NCBI GenBank assembly: GCA_033764435.1
Contig: JANRIX010000066.1
Span: 1-64,000, forward strand
Direction of reading: 5' to 3'
DNA length: 64,000 nucleotides
Source: JAEUMY01 sp033764435
GTDB taxonomy: Bacteria; Pseudomonadota; Gammaproteobacteria; Burkholderiales; Usitatibacteraceae
The notes below the pieces were generated by a model that was not told where the DNA came from, did no database searches, and worked only from the letters and a program-made list of their open reading frames with translations. Position 1 is the first letter of the stretch. Each line of letters begins with the position of its first letter. The position numbers and the translations under genes are program-made. Positions 6,958 to 15,582 of this stretch are shown here, one piece after another.

Positions 6958-8622
6958 ATGTTCTACCAACGATTCCTCGGCACCATCATCCTCTTGTGCG
7001 CCGTCAGCTTTGTCTCGCTCTCGCTGCCCGCGTTGGGCTCGGCACCGGCCCGCACCGAACCGGGCCGCACCGGCAACCTGGTCAGCGTGGACTGGCTCAA
7101 ACGCAACCTCGCGCGCAAGGATCTCATCCTGCTCGATGCCTCGGCGCCGCCCTTGTACGCCAAAGGCCGCATTCCGGGTGCGGTCAGCGCCAGCATCCTG
7201 AGCCACGGCGTGCAGGAAATGTCGCCGGAGAAAATGGAAGCACGCTACCGCGGCTATGGCATCCGCAACGATTCGACCGTGGTCATCTACGAGGGCGGCG
7301 ACGCGATGTGGGCGCACCACCTCTTCTACGACCTCTACTATCACGGCTTTGCGCCGGAACGCCTGCTGATACTGGATGGCGGTTTGGAGAAGTGGAAGGC
7401 GGACGGCGGGGGGGTCACCACGACCCCCAGTCAGGCGCCCCAGCCGGGCGACTTTCGCGTAGCGGCCCTGCGTGAGTCGGCGCGTGTGCGTCTGCCCGAG
7501 GTCCTGCTGGCGTCGGGGGACACGAAGAAGGCCACCCTGGTCGAAGCGCTGGGTCCCGAATGGCATTTCGGCGACAAAGGCTACTTCGATCGCATGGGGC
7601 ATATTCCGAACAGCGTCATGCTGCCCAGCGACGACTTCTTCAACGCCGACCGCACCTTCAAGTCACCGGAGGAGCTGCGTCGCATGTTCGCCTATGTCGG
7701 CGTGAAGCCGGGGCAGTCCGTGTACACCCATTGTGGTGGCGGCGTGGCTGCGGCGGTGCCGTTCTTCGCGCTCAAGTTCATCCTCGGTGAACAGGATGTG
7801 CGCCTGTTTCGCGAGTCGCAGGTGGGCTGGCTGCAGGATGATCGCAGCCTGCCGTTCTGGACCTATTCAGCCCCGCAGCTGCTGCGCGATACGACCTGGG
7901 CCAGGACCTGGGGCGGCGCGATGATGCGCATGTATCGCAATTCCGCGATCGATTTCATCGATGCGCGCCCGGCCGAGGAATTCAAGTTCCGCCATGCCCG
8001 GTTTGCCTTGAGTGTCCCGGCGGCGACGGTACGTCCACACCTGCACGACCCGGCCAAGCTTGCATCGCTGTTTGCCGAAGCGGGCGTGAACGCAAACCAC
8101 GAGGCGATGGTGATGGCGGGCAGCGGGATCACGCCCGATGCCGCGCTGGTGTATCTGGCGCTGGAGGCGGCGGGGCAGGCGCGGGTGTCGGTGCTGCCGG
8201 AAGGGCTGGAGCAGGCGGCGACCAAGGGACTCGCGGTCAATGATTCGACGAAAGCGACCCCAGCGGCGGCGCCCGCATCGTCAGCACCGAAGCGTGCCTA
8301 CCAGGCCAGCCCGCGCAAGGATGTCGTCATCCGTGATCCGGCGGGGACACGTGGCCTCTATCCCAAGGTGTTCATCGTGTCGGACGCGAAGCCCCTCGCG
8401 AAAACGCTGCCGGGCAAGGTCGTGCAGGTGCCGTACACGGAGCTGCTGCGTCCCGACGGCACGCCCAAGGCCGCAAAGGACTTGTGGCAGGTGTTGAGCA
8501 AGGCGGGTGTGCCGCGTTATGCGGAACTGGTGACGGTCGCGGAGGATGCCGGGGCTGCGGCGCTCAACTATCTGGTGCTGAAGTTGATGGGGTTTCCGGA
8601 TGTGAACGTGCTGGTGCCCTGA
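6958..8622 (+). CDS. Periplasmic multi-domain rhodanese (sulfurtransferase)
   Basis: A signal peptide (to about residue 28, LPALGSA) is followed by tandem rhodanese-fold domains. Domain 1 (about 40-165) has the CDC25-like LLDASAPPLYAKGRIPGA but its active loop reads YEGGDAMWA, with no Cys. Domain 2 (about 185-305) has the loop THCGGGVAA with Cys259, the only candidate persulfide site. Domain 3 (about 320-420) has MAGSGITPD in the loop, again without Cys. The last 100 residues look like a further degenerate domain. So one catalytic and several structural modules are predicted. GGAGG lies just upstream of the ATG. It is divergent from lytSR and shares its upstream region; the biological sulfur acceptor is not known. 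Confidence 0.85.
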   Translation: MFYQRFLGTIILLCAVSFVSLSLPALGSAPARTEPGRTGNLVSVDWLKRNLARKDLILLDASAPPLYAKGRIPGAVSASILSHGVQEMSPEKMEARYRGYGIRNDSTVVIYEGGDAMWAHHLFYDLYYHGFAPERLLILDGGLEKWKADGGGVTTTPSQAPQPGDFRVAALRESARVRLPEVLLASGDTKKATLVEALGPEWHFGDKGYFDRMGHIPNSVMLPSDDFFNADRTFKSPEELRRMFAYVGVKPGQSVYTHCGGGVAAAVPFFALKFILGEQDVRLFRESQVGWLQDDRSLPFWTYSAPQLLRDTTWARTWGGAMMRMYRNSAIDFIDARPAEEFKFRHARFALSVPAATVRPHLHDPAKLASLFAEAGVNANHEAMVMAGSGITPDAALVYLALEAAGQARVSVLPEGLEQAATKGLAVNDSTKATPAAAPASSAPKRAYQASPRKDVVIRDPAGTRGLYPKVFIVSDAKPLAKTLPGKVVQVPYTELLRPDGTPKAAKDLWQVLSKAGVPRYAELVTVAEDAGAAALNYLVLKLMGFPDVNVLVP

Positions 8623-8646
8623 TTCACGGCACGCCGGAAACAACAA

Positions 8647-8672
8647 CGCCTCTGCGAATCTTCGCAGAGGCG
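8647..8672. terminator. Bidirectional rho-independent terminator
   Basis: A perfect 12-bp stem (CGCCTCTGCGAA and its complement) closes on a 2-base loop between the convergent rhodanese and esterase genes. T-rich and A-rich flanks are short but present on each side. The stem centre contains GCGAATCTTCGC, one base from the repeated palindrome. Confidence 0.75.
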
Positions 8673-8689
8673 TTTCTCGTGATGAAGCC

Positions 8690-9367
8690 TTACGCCAGCA
8701 GGATGCGGCTCTTGTACCGATCCACCAGCCATTCGGCGATGACCTCGACTTCTTCCATGCACACCGAGTGCGGCATGGGGTAGTCGTGCCAGCGCACGCC
8801 GTAGCCGTGCTGCTTCAGCGTGTCGCGGGACTGCTCGGCCAGCGCCAGCGGAATGATGGGGTCCTGCGAGCCGTGGACCATGAGAATTGGAATGTTCTTG
8901 TTGGTGGCGCTGGCCTCTGCGGCCAGGCTGTCAGCGAGCGTGAGATAGGTGGACAACGCCATCACGCCCGCCAGCGGCTTGGCGTGACGCAGGCCGGTCT
9001 GCAATGCAATCGCGCCGCCTTGCGAGAAGCCGGCCAGCACGATCTTGTCCGATGCCACGCCACGCGAATATTCGCGTTCCAGCAATTCCTCGATCTGCTG
9101 CTGCGATTCACGGATGCCGCGCTCGTCCGGCAGGCGCTGCAGCTCGGCCATGGAAATGTCGTACCAGGCACGCATGACGTAGCCATTGTTGATGGTCACC
9201 GGTCGCGTCGGCGCATGCGGGAAGATGAAGCGTAGCGGCAGGTCGTCCGGCAGCTGCAGCTCCTTCACGATGGAGACAAAATCCCAGCCATCGGCACCCA
9301 GGCCGTGCATCCAGATGATGGTTCCCTTGGGATCGGGGCCGGTGGTGAGTTCGATGTGTTCGAGCAT
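8690..9367 (-). CDS. Carboxylesterase / acyl-protein-thioesterase-like hydrolase
   Basis: A 225-residue cytoplasmic alpha/beta hydrolase of the phospholipase/carboxylesterase family. It has the early HGLGADGWDF motif, the nucleophile elbow GFSQGG with Ser115, the acid Asp169 in HGSQDPIIP and the base His200 in YPMPHSVC, all at the usual positions for the family. Length is typical. It cleaves short-chain esters or thioesters; natural substrate unknown. It follows mogA on the same strand with a 71-bp gap that holds one exact and one near copy of the 12-bp palindrome. Residues REYSRG around position 100 are themselves encoded by a palindrome copy. Confidence 0.92.
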   Translation of the reverse strand: MLEHIELTTGPDPKGTIIWMHGLGADGWDFVSIVKELQLPDDLPLRFIFPHAPTRPVTINNGYVMRAWYDISMAELQRLPDERGIRESQQQIEELLEREYSRGVASDKIVLAGFSQGGAIALQTGLRHAKPLAGVMALSTYLTLADSLAAEASATNKNIPILMVHGSQDPIIPLALAEQSRDTLKQHGYGVRWHDYPMPHSVCMEEVEVIAEWLVDRYKSRILLA

Positions 9368-9438
9368 GTTGTGTTGGCAGGGAGTGGAAGTTAGGGAAGC
9401 GCGAATACTCGCAATGCGAATATTCGCGAGGGTGGGCG

Positions 9439-10032
9439 TCAGGACTTCTGGCGGATCGCTGACTTGGGTCGGAACGCCTTGATCACGTCATCACGCGTTT
9501 CCAGATAGGGTCCGCCGATGAGATCGATGCAGTAGGGCACAGCGGCGAAGATGCCGACTTCGATCGGCTTGCCGTCCGCATCCTTCAAGCCTTCCAGCGT
9601 TTCCTTGATGGCCTTGGGCTGGCCGGGCAGGTTGATGATCAGCGCGCGGCCGCGCAGCACGGCGGTCTGACGGGAGAGGATGGCCGTGGGCACGAAGCGC
9701 AGGCTGATCTGGCGCATGCGTTCGCCGAAGCCATCCATGACGCGGTCGGCCACCGCCAGCGTGGCATCAGGCGTCACGTCACGCGGCGCGGGGCCCGTGC
9801 CGCCAGTGGTCAGCACGAGATCACATTGTTCCTCGTCCACCAGTCGCTTCAGGGTGGATTCAATGAGGGGCTGTTCATCCGGAATGACGGCTTCAAAGAA
9901 TGTCAGCGGATTGAACACGGCGCTTTCCAGCCAGGCGCGCAGCGCGGGAATGCCTTCGTCCTGATAGACGCCTTGGGAGGCGCGGTCGCTCACCGAGACC
10001 AGGCCGATGCGGGCGGATTCGTGGTCACTCAT
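9439..10032 (-). CDS. mogA: Molybdopterin adenylyltransferase
   Basis: A 197-residue MoCF-fold protein. Motifs are IGLVSVSDRASQGVYQDEGIP at the start, LTTGGTGPAPRDVTPDAT at about 75-92 (the loop that binds molybdopterin) and IINLPGQPKAIKETL further on. The enzyme adenylates molybdopterin before molybdenum insertion. The ATG at 10032 overlaps the last 8 bases of darP, so the two genes are probably coupled. The family also includes MoaB and competence-damage proteins, but length and the PxxDVTPDA motif fit MogA. Confidence 0.9.
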   Translation of the reverse strand: MSDHESARIGLVSVSDRASQGVYQDEGIPALRAWLESAVFNPLTFFEAVIPDEQPLIESTLKRLVDEEQCDLVLTTGGTGPAPRDVTPDATLAVADRVMDGFGERMRQISLRFVPTAILSRQTAVLRGRALIINLPGQPKAIKETLEGLKDADGKPIEVGIFAAVPYCIDLIGGPYLETRDDVIKAFRPKSAIRQKS

Positions 10033-10606
10033 CGTCAGTGTCTTCGTTTGCGGCCGTTGTCGCGGCCGGTGTCTCCGCCGCCTTGAACTGGGCGTACAGC
10101 AGCTTGTACAGCTCGCGGAAGTGCTTGGGTGGCTGGCGCTTCATGCGTTCGGCCTGGGTGGCGGCGACCAGGCGCTCGATCTCGGCGGCCGGCGCGGACG
10201 GAAACTCGCGCAGCAGTGCGGGCAGGGCATCGCGTTCCAGAAGCAGCCGCTCGCGCCAATGTTCGGCACGATGCATGAGGGCGTTCTCCTTGTTGGAGAG
10301 CCCTTTCATCGCATCCAGCTTTTCCTGGATCGGTGCCGGATCGAGGCCACGCATGAGCTTGCCGATGTATTGGCGCTGGCGCTTGAACGCGGTGCCCTTG
10401 CTCACCGGAATGCGTTTGGCCATGAGCACGGCCTCCAGCAATTCCTCGGGCAGGTCGAAACGCTTCAGCTGGTCGACGGACAGGCGGATCAGCGTCTCGC
10501 CCAGGTCCTGCAGGGCGTCGGCGTCCCGTTTGCGCTGACTCTTGCTGATAAACTCGGGCTCTTCCATGAATGCGGTCGCGCGGTTGGGCACGGCGGGGGC
10601 GTACAT
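10025..10606 (-). CDS. darP: Ribosome-associated protein DarP (YjgA, DUF615)
   Basis: A 193-residue highly charged helical protein with SKSQRKRDADALQDLGE at the start, then ALMAKR/GTAFKRQRQYIGKLMR and the C-terminal PPKHFRELYKLLYAQF, which are the usual landmarks of DUF615. Members associate with the precursor of the large ribosomal subunit and help its assembly. A second Met (MEEPEFISKSQ, start 10567) could be the true start because the first 13 residues look non-conserved. It is divergent from pmbA with only 48 bp between the starts. Confidence 0.9.
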   Translation of the reverse strand: MYAPAVPNRATAFMEEPEFISKSQRKRDADALQDLGETLIRLSVDQLKRFDLPEELLEAVLMAKRIPVSKGTAFKRQRQYIGKLMRGLDPAPIQEKLDAMKGLSNKENALMHRAEHWRERLLLERDALPALLREFPSAPAAEIERLVAATQAERMKRQPPKHFRELYKLLYAQFKAAETPAATTAANEDTDDE

Positions 10607-10654
10607 CGCGCCAGTGCGAAATCGTTAAGGGCCGCGAATCTTATCATCCGCCCA

Positions 10655-12028
10655 ATGACCGCTCTGTCGACTGCCGCAACGCCCGCCACTACCTCCACCT
10701 TGCCGCTCTCGCGCGATCAGCTTCAGCAGATGGCTGAGCTGGCCCTGAATCATGCGAAGTCACTCGGTGCGACCGATGCCGAAGTGGAAGTCTCGGTGTC
10801 TGTCGGGCAGAACGTGACCGTCCGACTCGATGAAGTCGAGACCATCGAATACAACCGCGACAAGGGGCTCTCGATCACGGCCTACATCGGTCAGCAGAAG
10901 GGCGCGGCCAGCACGTCGGATTTGTCTCGTGACGCCATCGAGCGCACCGTCGCCGCCGCCTGCGCCATCGCGCGCTACACGGCTGCTGATGAGGCCGCCG
11001 GCTTGCCGGATGCCGAGCGCCTGGCACGCCCGCCCTTTGCGGAACTGGGACTGCACACGCCATGGCGCGTGGATGTGCCGCAGTCCATCGAGATTGCGCG
11101 GCGCATGGAGGCCGCGGCGTTTGCGGTGGACAAGCGCATCGACAATTCCGAAGGTGCCACGGTCACCAGCCACGACGGCGACTTCGTCTACGCCAACTCG
11201 CGCGGCTTCATGGGCGGTTATCCAACCTCACGCGTATCGCTGTCGGCGTCGATGATTGCCTCGCAGGACGGCACCATGCAGACCGACTACTGGTATAGCG
11301 TCGCGCGCGGTGAAGCCGGACTGGATTCACCGGAAGAGGTTGGCAGGCTGGCTGGCGAACGCACCGTGCGGCGATTGGGTGCCCGCCGGGTGCCGACCGG
11401 TGACGTGCCGGTGCTGTTCGATCCGTCCATGGCGTCCGGACTGATCGGCCACTTCGTCGGTGCGGTGAGCGGCTCCAGTCTGTACCGCAAAGCGAGCTTC
11501 CTGCTCGACAGTCTGGGAACGCGAATATTCGCACCCGGGGTGACGATCCGCGAAGACCCGCATCTGTGGGGCGCGCTCGGCTCGGCACCCTTCGACGCGG
11601 AAGGCGTGGCGACCGCGCCGCGGGATATCGTCAGCGCGGGCACGCTGAATGGCTATTTTCTGGGCACGTACTCTGCCCGCAAGCTCGGCATGCAGAGCAC
11701 CGGCAATGCCGGGGGAAACCACAATCTGATCGTGGAACCGGGCCCGCTGGATTTCGCCGGCCTGGTGCGCGAGATGGGGCGCGGCATTGTCGTCACCCAG
11801 TTGATGGGGCAGGGCGTCAACAATGTCACTGGCGACTACTCGCGCGGTGCAGTGGGGTTCTGGGTCGAGAACGGGGAGATCGCGTGGCCGGTCGAAGAGA
11901 TCACCATCGCCAGCAACCTGAAGGACATGTTCAAGGGCATCGTGGCCATCGGCAAGGATGTCGAGACCAAGGGCTCGCGGCGCGTGGGGTCGATCCTCAT
12001 CGACAGGATGTCTGTCGCGGGCGAATGA
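10655..12028 (+). CDS. pmbA: Metalloprotease-like protein PmbA/TldE
   Basis: The 457-residue protein fits the PmbA/TldE subunit of the TldD/TldE protease pair: VSVSVGQNVTVRLDEVETIEYNRDKGLSITAYIG, then VLFDPSMASGLIGHFVGAVSG, and the C-terminal GVNNVTGDYSRGAVGFWVENGEIAWPVEEITIA, all hallmarks of the family. This subunit lacks the zinc-binding HExxxH of TldD and is thought to present substrates, including peptide precursors of microcins and gyrase inhibitors. The open frame extends far upstream, but the start at 10655 is chosen because the upstream part overlaps darP. No clear ribosome-binding site is visible. The next gene, dctP, starts 46 bp later. Confidence 0.93.
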   Translation: MTALSTAATPATTSTLPLSRDQLQQMAELALNHAKSLGATDAEVEVSVSVGQNVTVRLDEVETIEYNRDKGLSITAYIGQQKGAASTSDLSRDAIERTVAAACAIARYTAADEAAGLPDAERLARPPFAELGLHTPWRVDVPQSIEIARRMEAAAFAVDKRIDNSEGATVTSHDGDFVYANSRGFMGGYPTSRVSLSASMIASQDGTMQTDYWYSVARGEAGLDSPEEVGRLAGERTVRRLGARRVPTGDVPVLFDPSMASGLIGHFVGAVSGSSLYRKASFLLDSLGTRIFAPGVTIREDPHLWGALGSAPFDAEGVATAPRDIVSAGTLNGYFLGTYSARKLGMQSTGNAGGNHNLIVEPGPLDFAGLVREMGRGIVVTQLMGQGVNNVTGDYSRGAVGFWVENGEIAWPVEEITIASNLKDMFKGIVAIGKDVETKGSRRVGSILIDRMSVAGE

Positions 12029-12074
12029 CGGACAACCCGATAACAATACGAATATTCGCGAGGAGTAACGAAGC

Positions 12075-13169
12075 ATGAAACGCAGAGATTTCATCGCCGG
12101 CGCTGGCGCAGGCACGCTGGCTGCAATCCCGACGCTGAGTGCCGCGCAGACGGCAGCGCTGCCCGAGATCAAGTGGCGCATGGCCTCCAGCTTCCCGAAG
12201 AATCTGGACACGATTTACGGCGCGGCCGAGTTCATGGTGAAGCGCGTGGCCGCGGCCACGGGCGGCAAGTTCCAGATCCAGCTCTTCGCGGCGGGCGAAA
12301 TCGTGCCCGGACTCAAGGTACAGGACGCCGTGCAGGACGGCACAGTGCAGTGCGGCCAGACGGCGCCGTACTACTACTGGGGCAAGGATCCGGCATTTGC
12401 GCTGGACACCGGCGTCCCCTTTGGCCTGAACGCGCGGCAGATGGTGGCGTGGCAGTTGTTCGGCGGCGGCGCGGAACTCTTCCGCGAGTTCTACAAGGGC
12501 TACAACATCCACAGCATTCCGTCGGGCAACACCGGCGCGCAGATGGGTGGCTGGTACCGCAAGGAGATCAAGTCGATGGCTGATCTCAAGGGCCTCAAGC
12601 TGCGCATCGGCGGTTTCGCCGGCGAGGTGATGCGGAAACTGGGCGTCGTGCCCCAGCAGCTGGCGGCCAGCGACGTCTATCCCGCGCTGGAGAAGGGCAC
12701 GCTGGACGCGGCGGAATGGGTGGGCCCCTATGACGATGAGAAGCTCGGCTTCAACAAGGTGGCGCGGTTTTACTACTACCCCGGCTGGTGGGAAGGCGGC
12801 GCGCAGCTCTGCACCTACATCAACCTGAAGGAGTGGGAAAAGCTGCCGAAGGAATACCAGGCCATTGTCGAAGCGGCCGGTTGGGAAGCCAACCAGTGGA
12901 TGCTGGCCAAGTATGACGCGCAGAATCCCCCGGCATTGCGCCGGCTCGTCACGACGGGCAAGGCGCAACTTCGTGCGTTCCCGCGCGATGTGATGGTGGC
13001 GGCGTACAAGGCTTCGCAGGAGGTCTACAAGGAAGCGTCGGCGAAGAGTCCCGCCTTCAAGAAAATCCACGAATCGATGCTGAAGTTCCAGACCGATCAA
13101 TTGCTGTGGTTCCGCGTGGCAGAGAAGGGGTTTGACGACTTCATGCATACGGTGGGGCAGATCAAATAG
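12075..13169 (+). CDS. dctP: TRAP transporter substrate-binding protein (DctP family)
   Basis: A 364-residue periplasmic solute receptor. The N-terminus MKRRDFIAGAGAGTLAAIP is a twin-arginine-type signal. The mature protein begins LPEIKWRMASSFPKN and has the DctP pattern: VPFGLNARQMVAWQLFGGG, MADLKGLKLRIGGFAGEVMRKLG, and GTLDAAEWVGPYDDEKLGF. The conserved Arg in LKLRIGG would clamp the substrate carboxylate. The similarity in length and motifs to the keto-acid-binding TakP subgroup suggests a 2-oxo acid, which is inference. GAGGAG precedes the start. The transporter permeases lie just downstream but on the opposite strand, so receptor and permeases are not one operon. Confidence 0.92.
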   Translation: MKRRDFIAGAGAGTLAAIPTLSAAQTAALPEIKWRMASSFPKNLDTIYGAAEFMVKRVAAATGGKFQIQLFAAGEIVPGLKVQDAVQDGTVQCGQTAPYYYWGKDPAFALDTGVPFGLNARQMVAWQLFGGGAELFREFYKGYNIHSIPSGNTGAQMGGWYRKEIKSMADLKGLKLRIGGFAGEVMRKLGVVPQQLAASDVYPALEKGTLDAAEWVGPYDDEKLGFNKVARFYYYPGWWEGGAQLCTYINLKEWEKLPKEYQAIVEAAGWEANQWMLAKYDAQNPPALRRLVTTGKAQLRAFPRDVMVAAYKASQEVYKEASAKSPAFKKIHESMLKFQTDQLLWFRVAEKGFDDFMHTVGQIK

Positions 13170-13185
13170 CGCGTGCCGCATTTCG

Positions 13186-13225
13186 GCAAATGAAAAGCCC
13201 GCCTGTCGGCGGGCTTTTCATTTGC
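13186..13225. terminator. Bidirectional terminator between dctP and dctM
   Basis: An 18-bp perfect stem (arms 13186-13203 and 13208-13225) with a TGTC loop. The A/T-rich outer part supplies a T-tract on each strand. It separates the convergent dctP and dctM, and its right edge touches a copy of the 12-bp palindrome at 13224-13235. Confidence 0.85.
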
Positions 13226-13249
13226 GAATATTCGCATTCCTTGCGCGCG

Positions 13250-14998
13250 CTATTTCTCGCCGCGCAATGCCTTTTGCAGGGCTTCAGCTTCAAGCTCCTC
13301 GGGTGTCTTCTTCGGCTTGTCGGGCGCGTCCTTCGGCGCTGACTTTTTAAACTCTTCCATCAGGTCGGTGGCCGGTGCCTGCTCTGTCGGTGGAATGATG
13401 ATCTCCGTCTTCGCCGGGTCAGCAGCCGGCACAGGATCCTTGTAGACCATCACCATCTGCGGGAACGCGATGACCAGCGAGACCATGAGCAACTGGATGG
13501 CGACGAACGGGATCGCGCCGCGGTAGATCTGCCCGGTGGTGACCGGCTCGGTAGGCTTGCCGGTGACCTTGTCCACGAAGGCTTGCGCCGGGGCCACGCT
13601 GCGCAGATAGAACAGCGCGAAGCCGAACGGCGGATGCATGAACGACGTCTGCATGTTGATGGCGAGCAGCACGCCGAACCAGACAAGGTCGATCCCCATC
13701 TTCTCCGCCACCGGAGCAAGCAGCGGCACGATGATGAACGCGAGCTCGAAGAAATCGAGGAAGAATGCGAGTCCGAACACCAGCAGATTGACCGCGATGA
13801 GGAAGCCAATCTGGCCGCCGGGCAGATGGGCCAGCAATTCCTCCACCCACATATGACCGTTCACGCCGTAGAACGTGAGGCTGAAGATGCGCGCGCCGAT
13901 GAGGATGAACATGACGAAGGCGGTGAGCTTCACGGTCGAGTCCATCGCCTGGCGCAGCAGGCCCATGTCGAGCCGTCGTCGCGAAAGCGCCATGACCAGC
14001 GCACCCACGGCGCCCATCGCGCCGCCTTCGGTGGGAGTGGCCACACCGAGAAAGATGGTGCCGAGCACCAGAAAGATGAGGGCGAGCGGCGGAATCAGGA
14101 CGAACGTGAAACGCTCCGCCATGCGTGACAGCCAGCCCAGCTTCAGCAGCCGGTTGAGCAACGCCAGGCTGAAAGCCAGCGCACCGGCTGCTGCGCCGGC
14201 CAGCACGATTTTTTCGTCCAGCGGCGCTGCGCCGCCCTTGTAGCCCAACTGAACCAGCCAGCCGCCGGCGCCGGCGAGTGCCAGCAGGACGGCGAGTGAG
14301 CGCAGCCCGGCGGACCCATCGGGCTCAAGCGCGGTGCGGGCGGAGAGCGGCAGCCCCGGCGCCCATTGAGGCCGCCATAGCGAGATCAACAGGATGTAGA
14401 GCCCGTACAGGCCCGCGAGCACCAGCCCGGGGATGATCGCGCCGGCATACATGTCGCCGACGGATCGACCCAGCTGGTCGCCGAGGACGATCAGCACCAA
14501 TGACGGCGGGATGATCTGTGCAAGGGTCCCTGACGCCGCGATGACCCCCGAGGCAACCCGGCGGTCGTACCCGTAGCGCAGCATGATTGGGAGCGAGATG
14601 AGTCCCATCGAAATGACCGATGCGGCGACCACGCCGGTGGTGGCTGCAAGGAGGGCGCCGACAAAGATCACCGCGTAAGCCAACCCGCCACGCAGGGGCC
14701 CGAACAGCTGCCCGGCCGTCTCCAGCAGGTCCTCCGCCATGCCGCTGCGTTCCAGGATCAGCCCCATGAACGTGAAGAAGGGGATGGCGAGCAGGGTGTC
14801 GTTGGACATCACTCCCCAGATGCGGTCTGGCAGCGCCTGGAACAGGCTGGGCTCGAGCAACCCGAGCCAGATGCCCAGCAGGCCGAAGAGGATGCCGTTG
14901 GCCGCCAGGGCGAACGCCACCGGATAGCCCAGCAGCATGAAGACGATCAGCCCCAGGAACATCAGCGGGGCGATGTGCTGGATGAGGAGGGCGGTCAT
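13250..14998 (-). CDS. dctM: TRAP transporter large permease (DctM)
   Basis: A 582-residue inner-membrane protein with more than twelve hydrophobic stretches. Family motifs include FVGALLAATTGVVAASVISMGLISLPIM, GVIAASGTLAQIIPPSLVLIVLGDQ and GVATPTEGGAMGAVGAL. It carries the substrate through the membrane using a sodium gradient together with DctQ and DctP. It is about 150 residues longer than a standard DctM. The extra length comes from an enlarged middle region with hydrophobic segments (SLAVLLALAGAGGWLVQL) and a hydrophilic C-terminal tail of about 75 residues rich in Pro, Lys and Glu. dctQ overlaps it by 4 bp upstream. Confidence 0.92.
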   Translation of the reverse strand: MTALLIQHIAPLMFLGLIVFMLLGYPVAFALAANGILFGLLGIWLGLLEPSLFQALPDRIWGVMSNDTLLAIPFFTFMGLILERSGMAEDLLETAGQLFGPLRGGLAYAVIFVGALLAATTGVVAASVISMGLISLPIMLRYGYDRRVASGVIAASGTLAQIIPPSLVLIVLGDQLGRSVGDMYAGAIIPGLVLAGLYGLYILLISLWRPQWAPGLPLSARTALEPDGSAGLRSLAVLLALAGAGGWLVQLGYKGGAAPLDEKIVLAGAAAGALAFSLALLNRLLKLGWLSRMAERFTFVLIPPLALIFLVLGTIFLGVATPTEGGAMGAVGALVMALSRRRLDMGLLRQAMDSTVKLTAFVMFILIGARIFSLTFYGVNGHMWVEELLAHLPGGQIGFLIAVNLLVFGLAFFLDFFELAFIIVPLLAPVAEKMGIDLVWFGVLLAINMQTSFMHPPFGFALFYLRSVAPAQAFVDKVTGKPTEPVTTGQIYRGAIPFVAIQLLMVSLVIAFPQMVMVYKDPVPAADPAKTEIIIPPTEQAPATDLMEEFKKSAPKDAPDKPKKTPEELEAEALQKALRGEK

Positions 14999-15582
14999 GG
15001 TGCGTCAGTTTCTGGCGGCATGCTCTTCGCACGACTTGAAGAGAGCTCGTCCACGCACTTCAGCAGCTCCGACAATCCTTGCAGTATGAGGAGCGCAAAA
15101 CCCATTGGGACCAGCAACCGCGCGGGCCAGAGCAGCAGGCCGCCGGCATTCGTTGACACCTCACCGGTGTCGAGTGCTCTCAGAAAGACCGGCCACGACA
15201 GGTAGAGCACCAGCATCGCCATGGGCAGCAGGAAGAACAACGTCCCGAAAAGATCGATCCAGGCCCGTGACCGGCGGCTTACCCGGCTGCTCAGGACGTC
15301 GATGCTAACGTGCGCGCCATGCCGCAGCGCGTAACCGCCTCCCAACAGAAAGACTGCCGAAAAGAGATACCACTGCAGTTCCAGCATGGCATTCGAACTG
15401 AGGGCGAAGGCATAGCGGGTGATCGCGTTGCCGGCACTCAGCAGCACCGTCAACAGGATCAGCCAGCCCAAGCTCAAGCCAATGCGCTCGGTGACACTGT
15501 CGAGGATTGCCGACACGCGAATGTGCCAGGACTGCGATTGGGTACCGTCCGAAACAATTCGCGGGCGGGGGGGCGAAGGCAT
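14995..15582 (-). CDS. dctQ: TRAP transporter small permease (DctQ)
   Basis: A 195-residue protein with four predicted membrane helices (IGLSLGWLILLTVLLSAGNAI; ELQWYLFSAVFLLGGGYAL; IDLFGTLFFLLPMAMLVLYLSW; LVPMGFALLILQGL) and the DctQ-type motif LRHGAHVSIDVL. It pairs with the large permease. Its stop overlaps the dctM start (ATGA), so the two are coupled. The start at MPSPPRPRIVSDG follows an A/G-rich stretch. The 385-bp region upstream also holds the leader of the divergent giant surface-protein gene. Confidence 0.9.
   Translation of the reverse strand: MPSPPRPRIVSDGTQSQSWHIRVSAILDSVTERIGLSLGWLILLTVLLSAGNAITRYAFALSSNAMLELQWYLFSAVFLLGGGYALRHGAHVSIDVLSSRVSRRSRAWIDLFGTLFFLLPMAMLVLYLSWPVFLRALDTGEVSTNAGGLLLWPARLLVPMGFALLILQGLSELLKCVDELSSSRAKSMPPETDAP

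Noticed and set aside
11997..13181. 394-codon minus-strand open frame over dctP
   Set aside because: Shadow of a well-supported TRAP receptor gene.
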